This document shows positions 56,471-64,000 of a stretch of 64,000 nucleotides of DNA, in pieces; the first letter of the stretch is position 1; each line of letters starts with the position of its first letter. Origin of the DNA: Epiperipatus broadwayi (lineage: Eukaryota > Onychophora > Udeonychophora > Euonychophora > Peripatidae). The stretch is from NCBI GenBank assembly GCA_028023455.1, contig JAQFVV010000514.1, positions 372,001 through 436,000 of the forward strand, in the 5' to 3' direction. The position numbers were made by a program, and so were the translations under genes. Below the pieces are notes generated by a model. That model had not been told where the DNA came from and did not search any database. It saw nothing but the letters and a program-made list of their open reading frames with translations.

Positions 56471-56548
56471 ATAAGTTTTTTTGCTGAAAAGTGAAAAGTG
56501 TAAGATTTTTGAAATTCAATATTAGATATATAATACATTCATTAGAGC

Positions 56549-57479
56549 CACAAACTATGTGATATCAAACTGTATGACTTCAATGAAAAAATATATAAAT
56601 GAATAAGATAATAAAAGTAATGAAATTTGCAAACTTAATAACTTTTACAAACATTGTTATAGTGACAGCCATTTTTTCCCTCGCTAAATATTTTCTCAAA
56701 CGTGAAGTTACATGACCACATTTCTTCACAATATTATACCTGTTCAATTCAGTAGCATTATTAAAAGTGTATCAATATTTTTCCTAGCATATTTTTGTCA
56801 AAAAGTTTTATTCTGTACATAATAAAATACTGTATTTTTTACAATTATGAATGATAATTTTTAAAAAAACATTGTAAAGTACTTTCGCTAAAGGTGAAAA
56901 TGAAAATTGTTTGATTTAATAAAAAAAGAAGTCTTATTCAGAAGTGAATCATATGTATCAAAAAAATTAATCTTCTAGTATAGAAATAATAAAAAGGAAG
57001 CAGTAGTTTGTGCTATTGCTGTTTGTGTTTCTAAAATAATGTTGTAAACAAATTAAGGAATAATTTTTTGATTAAAACTGATAAAGCCTTAAATATATGA
57101 TTGAACGATATGAAGTGTAAGAACGTTATGGTTGATGATTTTGTATTGCATCAGAAAACAAAGTCTTTATCAAGTATCTGGAATACACAATACCAAACAA
57201 TTCACTGCAAATAAAAGATGGCTGCATGGTCTCTAAAGAATACAATTATGGAAAATGATCCCATGGTGGATCACAGCATTATTCTACATGAAAAGTCACC
57301 CAAGTATTATAATCATTACAAGATGAATTTCAGGACTTAAGAAAAAAAGACATTTACATCACGATGTTTTTTACAAAAATGTCAAAACAAAATGATGTTC
57401 CATCCACTTCTTGATTCTGATACATCAATTACTTCAAAAGATTAATAATCCATTTTTATTGTCCATTTTAATGTACATG
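56549..57479. other. AT-rich spacer
   Basis: 57120-57420 is of slightly higher complexity (contains GATGGCTGCATGGTCTC) but has no sustained frame. Confidence 0.45.
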
Positions 57480-57900
57480 CACTTTGTGGATTTTAACTAT
57501 AAATGAATACTATCACTTCCCAAACACAAGATAAAGCTTTTGTGAAAAGATAGAATGAATCTATTTATCTTTTCAACCCAAACATTTATATATGGGCAAA
57601 TCTTAAGTGTTTGGAAATGAGAGTATTAAAGATATTAAGTGATCACTTTAAATTACTTTTACTATGCATGAATGAATGACGCTTGCGAAATTTCTAGAAT
57701 TTACGATACATCATTCTATTTGAAATTAAACATATGTAAATAAGATATTTATTTATTTATTTTATTTTATTTTATTTATTTTCTATATAAGATAGATGGA
57801 TTCATTCTATCTTTTCACAAAGTCTTTATCTTGTGTTTGGAAAGTGAGAGTATTCATTTATAGTTAAAATCCACAAAGCGCATGTGCATTAGCTTAATGG
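57480..57900. repeat. Family F foldback
   Basis: TTGTGGATTTTAACTATAAATGAATACTATCACTTCCCAAACACAAGATAAAG (57483-57538) is inverted at 57820-57882. Between are the family F body shared with 10320-10507 and a (TTTAT)n stretch at 57745-57782. Confidence 0.8.
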
Positions 57901-59034
57901 CTAATTATTAATATTACAGTTTATACAACATAGCGCTATATAAAATAAATATTTTATTTAAAATAATAATAATAAATAAATAAATTGTATTACAGTAGTA
58001 CTTTTTAATGAATTTATTGAACACACAGATATAGTTCTGTAAATATCTATGTAAATGTGCTTTCTCACTTTATTATTAATAATCACATTACTACATTATT
58101 TTTTTAAAATATCATCTATACCTTTAATTTATATATGCACATGATATAGATAAAGCCTCTGTTTTATTTGTGTATGCACATTGAAAGGTATTATAGTAAA
58201 TAATATGAATTCTATTCTCATCATTTTTCATTAACACATACACTATTTTCACGGTAAGGGTGGAGAGTGTGAGCAAAATAAAGTGTAATTCACAGGCCAA
58301 TGTATCTCTTTTATTTTAAATATACTAGAAAAAAAAAAAGCTTTTTTATAGTTTGTAAGATGCTGTTTGACAAATCACATCTTTTGGGTTTTGTTATTTA
58401 GTATTTACTTCTGTACATTAAACAAATTTATTTCATAATTATATTTTTATTAACTTTGAAATATTCTCTTTTTACATATTAAATTCCTTTATTATTAAAC
58501 CAATGCTCATACAATCATTTCTTGATAGTTAACAGTTTTGATTGTTCCTGCAATCTTCCTCAGAACTACAAAATATATACATACAAACCATATACATATA
58601 TATACACACAAAAAATAAACATTACATATATATATATACACAAATTATACATATATATGTATATATTCATAAAGATCTATACATATACTTACATATTTCT
58701 AAATACATGAATACTTATAAATAAATAAAACTTCTAAAATTTAAATCTAATCTTTATCTTCTTTCTTTTATTATAATCCTATTCCTTAATTTTAAAATAA
58801 TTTTTAAAATTTTTTTATTTTATAAGCCTTAAAAATCTTATTTTATTCTTTATATTATAGTAATTCATTTTCATACTCTATTATATCCTTACTTCATATT
58901 ACTTCAACTTATTACCTTACATTCTTTATATTAATTAATTTCGTACTATCATTCTTAATTATTTATTCTAATTAATCTTCCTTTTTTAATAACTTTGAAA
59001 TATCTTTATTGTAGAATGGCTAATATGTGTAAGT
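57901..59034. other. AT-rich spacer
   Basis: Includes TA/CA microsatellites at 58565-58690 that create spurious Y/I-rich frames. No gene. Confidence 0.5.
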
Positions 59035-59345
59035 AATGGGATTTGAAATTAGGATTTTTTAGTCAGCATTTGTCCTCCACTCCATCTTAAGCAACCAATA
59101 CACATGACCATATATATGCAAATAAAATAAATGATTTCCAACATATGTATTTCATGCAGAACCATCATTGGTTTTCAATGAAATGGACAATTGAATAATT
59201 GGAACGGTGAGAAAATTGAAGCCTCTTCGGTAAAGTTTAAGCAATTGCTATCTTAATATAAACACAGCACTGATTGTATATATGTGTGGGAGATTATTAT
59301 TTTGCCCTACTGATGAGTGCTAGTTCTGCCTCTACTTACACGTAT
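59035..59345. repeat. Family A element, diverged and truncated
   Basis: GGGATTTGAAATTAGGATTT..CACTCCATCTTAAGCAACC..AATAAATGATTTCCAACATATGTATTTCATGC..CAACTGATGAGT-like segments align with 23300-24480. The hammerhead segments are decayed (minus strand near 59160) or cut (59310). Confidence 0.65.
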
Positions 59346-59677
59346 AAGAAACATTCAGTATAAGGAAATTAAATAATCATTTATATATTTATTGAAAGGT
59401 AATAATTATGAATAATTTTTTTACCAAAAAAATGTACTTTGTCAAAAGCTTTTGAAAAATGAAAGCAGTTTATAAATTATGTGATGATTGATGTAATTCA
59501 GATGATCTGGTAGATTGAAATACATTTAAAAGCCATTACTAATGGATATTTATCCAGCATTTGGAGGCATATATTTCAAATGTAAGACGGAATGATTAAT
59601 TACATATAAGGTGGTGGAACATGAATGGAAGGAAGTGAAAGATTATCATGTATCTATTTTGAGAATTTTACAAATAT

Positions 59678-59955
59678 TAAACAGGCAAAACTCCATACAG
59701 TAGTGCTACTCAGTGCCAACCAGAGCAATCAATGGATGCCAGAAGGCTTATGCTTAAAATCCCCATCTAGTGCCTACTCGTCCAATATCCCCAGACTAAT
59801 TTCTGGCTTGTGGTCTTTGTCAGTGAGGAGCACAAGCCTTCTGGCATCCATTGATTACTTTGGTTGGCACTGAGTGGCACTACTGTATGGAGTTTTGCCT
59901 GTTTAATAACAGTTATGTGCTAGCATAAGAAATAGAGATCATGTGATGTTTAGTG
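59678..59955. mobile_element. Family B foldback retroelement, inverted lead
   Basis: AAACAGGCAAAACTCCATACAGTAGTGC..GATGCCAGAAGGC.. and its complement (59838-59910), with the ATCATGTGATGTTTAGTGG lead on the right. TTACAAATATT and TTACAAGTATATT near 59668 and 59957 may be an imperfect TSD. The only core, minus strand at 59783-59830, reads CUGACAA and is inactive. The open frame at 59625-59873 is palindromic repeat sequence, not a gene. Confidence 0.75.
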
Positions 59956-60699
59956 GTTACAAGTATATTTGAACTTGAGTATTAAGTTTAAGATATGTAT
60001 TTAAGGTAAAATATAATTTGTAATCTAATTAGGAATGGCTAGTAATCATTATGTACTTATTGAACAGATGAATAATAATTTGTATTATTATTGCAACTGT
60101 TTGCAAATAAATAAATAAATATACATTTTATAAAATGAATTTTTGTAAAATAAGTAATCACAAAATTTAATAGCAAATTATTGATAAAATATTTTTCTAC
60201 TTTTCTATTTTTTAATGCTTTTATTTAACTTGGAAACTCTGTTTGTTTGTGTGTTTGTTTACGATATGTTTTGCAATTGTATTTTAACATACTTTTATCA
60301 CATGGATTTTCTTAAAATTTTATAAATATGTTAAATTTAGATGGCAATTTAATATAACAATGAAATATTTTAAGATTGATCCTTTTGTTTGTTTACTTGG
60401 TAGATCAAATTTCAAACATGTTGATATCAGTTCAGTAATTTTAAATGCTTTTATTTTGTAAAAAAGGTTCAACTAAAAATATTATCAATCAATTAAAATA
60501 GAAATAAAACAAATATATTTCAATTGATTGCAAAAATTGATTTTTTTAAATGCTTTCATAAACAAAACAATATTAAAATTGATTTTTAATGCAACACGAA
60601 TTTCCTTTAAAATGTTCACAGATTGCTACAACATTTTTATTTTTAACAAAGAAATATCCAAATACTAATATATATATATATATTCTAACCTTGTCTTGT

Positions 60700-61690
60700 G
60701 CATCCTCACTTCAGAATAGTATATGATATAAAATAAAATGGGTTCTAGTTCAGTTAATAATTAATAAATAAAATATTCAGCATTAAAATTAAAATGTTTC
60801 ACTAGCTCAAATTTAAAATACGAATAGGGTTCAGTTTATAAAATAAATTAAATAAATATTTAATATTTTCATGAGACTTGAAGTGAAAACACAGGTGACA
60901 AGATAGATTACATTGAGCCAATATCGCACAGGATACTACCTCAATGGCATAAGAACACTATCCCCCTTATTACTATTTTAAGTAACAAACTCATAGTATT
61001 CTTACGACTTTAATAACTTCTACTCACTAAGACTAAACTAATAATTAAATCTTAATCTTCTATTTAATAATAATCTAGCTCAAATAAAATAATCTCAGGT
61101 TCATAAAGTTTATTCTAAGTTAATAAAAAAATACGGTAGTAAAATATGAGAAGGGATTTTATGTCATAATCTACTACACTGAAACTAATAATAATAATAA
61201 TATTCTTCATTGTTTAACTACTACTGGATATCTTTTCTTTTATTATAATTTTATTACCATAATAAATAATACAATAATTTTATGTAATCTTTTATCTTCA
61301 TGTAATAATATAATGAATACATGGTAGCATATGATAATCTGATAAACAAAGGATGTGTGGCAACTGATAGCATATAATTCAGTATACTATTGTGATAACT
61401 GATTTATGACCAGTAAAACAATGTAAAATTATAATTATTTAATTAAAAGAATACCAATAAATATTTAAATTCTTAAATATAACTCTCTATTTATCTTTTT
61501 GTGCAAAATTATATATTTGTTTCAATTGTTATGAATATATCATGATTTCATGCAGTGAAATGGAGAAACAAACAATCAAGACACAAAAATTTTGAAAAAC
61601 AAATTTTAACAAAGTTTATTAACAATAACAAATAAAATAAACAATTTATGTACACTATTTACAATGGATATCCTTATTTTAATCTTACAT
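60700..61690. repeat. Diverged dispersed repeat family G, copy 2
   Basis: Shares ordered short blocks with 10600-11720 (AATCTCAGGTTCAT, AAATATGAGAAGGGATTTTAT, ATAATAATAATA). Identity unknown. Confidence 0.45.
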
Positions 61691-64000
61691 TTTTATCTAC
61701 TAAGTTATATAAAAAATAATTTATCGTTTAGTTATATCTTTATTTATACTTAAGACAAAATATAAAAAAATGTAACCATTTGGTTTCTCATTATGGTTAA
61801 CTTATTATAAATATATTTACTTATTAGCAGAATATTTCATCATTAATATTATTAAACTATCTTATTTTTTTAAAAAAATTCATAGGAAAACATTCTACAG
61901 AAAAAACAAAATTAACTTTATAATGAGTATGGATTTCTCAAAATATTAAAAAAATTTTCATCTTGCAAAGTCAAAGATGTTACATAAAATATTCATCCAA
62001 AATTCAGTACTAGTTTTTAGTGTTTTATCACATAATGTTTACTAATCATAATATATTCTTGTTTAGCCTTACTTTAATATGATATAAGTGTAATAATCAA
62101 TATATTCCTGTTATTCAATAAACAAAAAATATACTATGCATATTCCCTACATTTATCGTATATTATTGTATTTTAAAAATATGCAATACTTATGTTTCTC
62201 TTAAAAATAATAATAATGCATTAAAATAATCAACATTCTAAAGAAAATATCTTGTTTAGATACTCTATTTTAAAAATTTATATTTCATTTCCGAAAATAA
62301 ATTCAAAATATATTCTATGATTCTTTCATTTCCTTTAGGATTCATTGGACCTTCAATTTTAAGTTATAAAATTCTGTTCCTTATAAGCAAATAAACCAAT
62401 CTTATACAAAACGAAAGCATAACCTAAGTTCTAAATTATTTATCATTTCTTTTCAAAATATCTTACTGAACGATGCAGTTACATGAAATAAAGATAGCAA
62501 AACAGATGTATAGGATTTAAGGAAGAAAGCTAGAGTATCACTCTTAATATATCTCAAAAATCATAGCACAGTGCAAAGAGGTATGACTTTTACCTGTCTA
62601 ATAACTTCTAATACATGAACGATGTTAAAGTTACTTCTTCAGCTTTATTTAAAACATCAAATATTTAAAGACATATAAAACACTGTCCAAATAAAATGTG
62701 TATCAGTCATAGGGCTTTGTTAACTATGCTGATAACCACACAAAGACTAAATATTATTTCTATTCCTTATCATATCCTATTTTTCCTGCTAACTATAGTA
62801 CTTCCAAGACACTATCTCAACATTATTTCTCAAGATTTTCCACATCTTACATCGATAAATATCTATCTGCATTTACAAAACAATAAATAAAATTCATTGA
62901 TAGTTTAAAACAATTTCACTGTTCCATAAGAAAAGTTTGCTTACTTCATTATTCTATATGTTTAATCATATACAATCTACTTAGACAATATTTGAATATC
63001 CAATAACATGAACGTTTTAAAAGAATCACATAATTATTTGTTATTATATTGGATTATATCACTAATATATAAAAAAAAATAATAATAATCGTCGTATGCA
63101 TATTTTCAAATCAATCCTATCTCATAATGTTTTTTTAAAATGTTGTATGAAAATGCGTTATATATAATTAAAACTTTTACACTTCATTCTTAGATTCATA
63201 GATGATCTAAAGAAAACAAAAATATACATTATAAATTATTAATAGTTATTATTATTACCAAATAACCCTTTTTATCTGGTCATCATTTTTAGTAGGCTTC
63301 TTCCATCCACTGGATATAGAAAAACATTGCATACATAAACAAAAAGACACATCCATACATTTTATTTAAAAATATTCTTATCTAAATTATTAGATTATAT
63401 TATAAATTTTATGTTATTAACAAATTAATGTTTTATGTTTTCCTAATCTTATAAATAGAAAAATTTAGATTTAAACTAGTTAATAAAATAAAAGGAATCA
63501 AAACTATACTTACATATTTTCTTGACAATAGTTTCTGATAAGTCCAAAAATGTCTATTATTTTCTCTAGAGTTTTAAAATGTTCTCCTCCAAGCATGTTA
63601 AAGTTTAAAAATAAAAAATAATTATTAATCCATTTAGTAAAATTTATAGAAAATAATCCTAGGTCTTTACTGTTCAGAATGAAAATTATTAAACTGTAAT
63701 ATTAAAGAATTATTCCCACGAAGTTTATTCAATATTCTCTGATGCATCACTCTGTTCAATTTAACTTAAGTTATCCGGTAAACTTTTACACAATATTTGT
63801 ATTTTCATGGATCCATCCTTTATTTATCTACTATATGTTCATTTTTTTTATATAGGTTTTATTTCTTAATAAGTTCTTTTTACTTCTTGTAAAATATATA
63901 TTTTTTAAAAAAAATGTTTTCCTTCAAAAAGGACTAAACATTCTATTTCTTTCATTATATTTTATGATAACTCATACGATATAAATATCTTATTCTTTTT
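61691..64000. other. AT-rich spacer to window end
   Basis: I find no coding signal, palindrome or family member. The frame at 62696-62890 (MCISHRALLTMLITTQ..) has no recognised motif. Confidence 0.45.

Larger units (their letters stand above)
56290..56548. repeat. Family D foldback with a hammerhead in each arm
   Basis: CATATATAATATTGAATTTCAAAAATCTTACA..GTTTCAACTGTACCATG..AGTCTTC (56320-56378) is inverted at 56433-56535. The arms meet around the ACCTTCTGTATCCTCC loop. A 32-bp insertion (AATTAATAATAAGTTTTTTT..) interrupts the right arm. Confidence 0.8.

Noticed and set aside
58522-58724. Y/I/T-rich protein
   Set aside because: The frame is produced by TA/CA microsatellites.
59625-59873. 82-codon gene
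   Set aside because: It is made of family B arm sequence; the same peptide pieces (HTVVLLSANQSNQW) come from 14575-14650 in another copy.

Overview
This window looks like AT-rich nuclear DNA from an invertebrate animal. It is full of TA, TAA and GT microsatellites and poly(A)/poly(T) runs, no long open frame belongs to a host gene, and all sizeable coding sequence comes from transposable elements. The mix of RTE-like LINEs, a Penelope-like element with a GIY-YIG nuclease, tRNA-derived SINEs, hAT and TA-inserting DNA transposons, and a C2H2 zinc-finger relic fits many lophotrochozoans, cnidarians or chelicerates. I cannot name the species, and I see no CRISPR, rRNA, true tRNA gene or convincing host exon/intron structure.

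Layout. 0.4-2.2 kb: a TA-flanked non-autonomous DNA transposon carrying a nested 703-bp foldback. 2.2-5.6 kb: two decayed RTE fragments. 6.4-26.8 kb: mostly AT-rich spacer with many foldback (inverted-repeat) elements, two SINEs, a second LINE-family fragment, a zinc-finger pseudogene and a poly(A)-tailed retrocopy. 27.4-30.4 kb: a decayed RTE copy. 30.7-42.9 kb: dense foldbacks, one hAT element with a perfect 8-bp target-site duplication (TSD), one SINE, a cleaner copy of the first DNA transposon and a third LINE fragment. 43.6-54.9 kb: two nearly identical full-length RTE copies (about 3.3 kb each) in head-to-head inverted orientation. Between them lie about 4.6 kb holding a SINE, a Penelope-like fragment and two ribozyme-bearing repeats. 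55-64 kb: tandem and inverted repeats, then bare AT-rich DNA.

The main observation is that most foldback families share one structured core: CUGANGA, a short hairpin, GAAA, a one-base-pair stem III and NUH, flanked by complementary strands. This is the type-I hammerhead ribozyme fold with a minimal stem III, as known from Penelope-like retroelements. I find about 14 sites with an intact core and many decayed ones, in at least four sequence families. Several carriers have 11-14 bp TSDs, so they appear to be retrotransposed rather than moved by a DNA transposase. One is a half-size 'monomer' with its own TSD; the rest are head-to-head dimers. They look like non-autonomous, self-cleaving retroelements, perhaps mobilised by a Penelope-like element such as the broken one at 48.4-49.2 kb. 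The ribozyme fold and TSDs are read directly from the sequence; catalysis, circularisation and the mobilising enzyme are inference.
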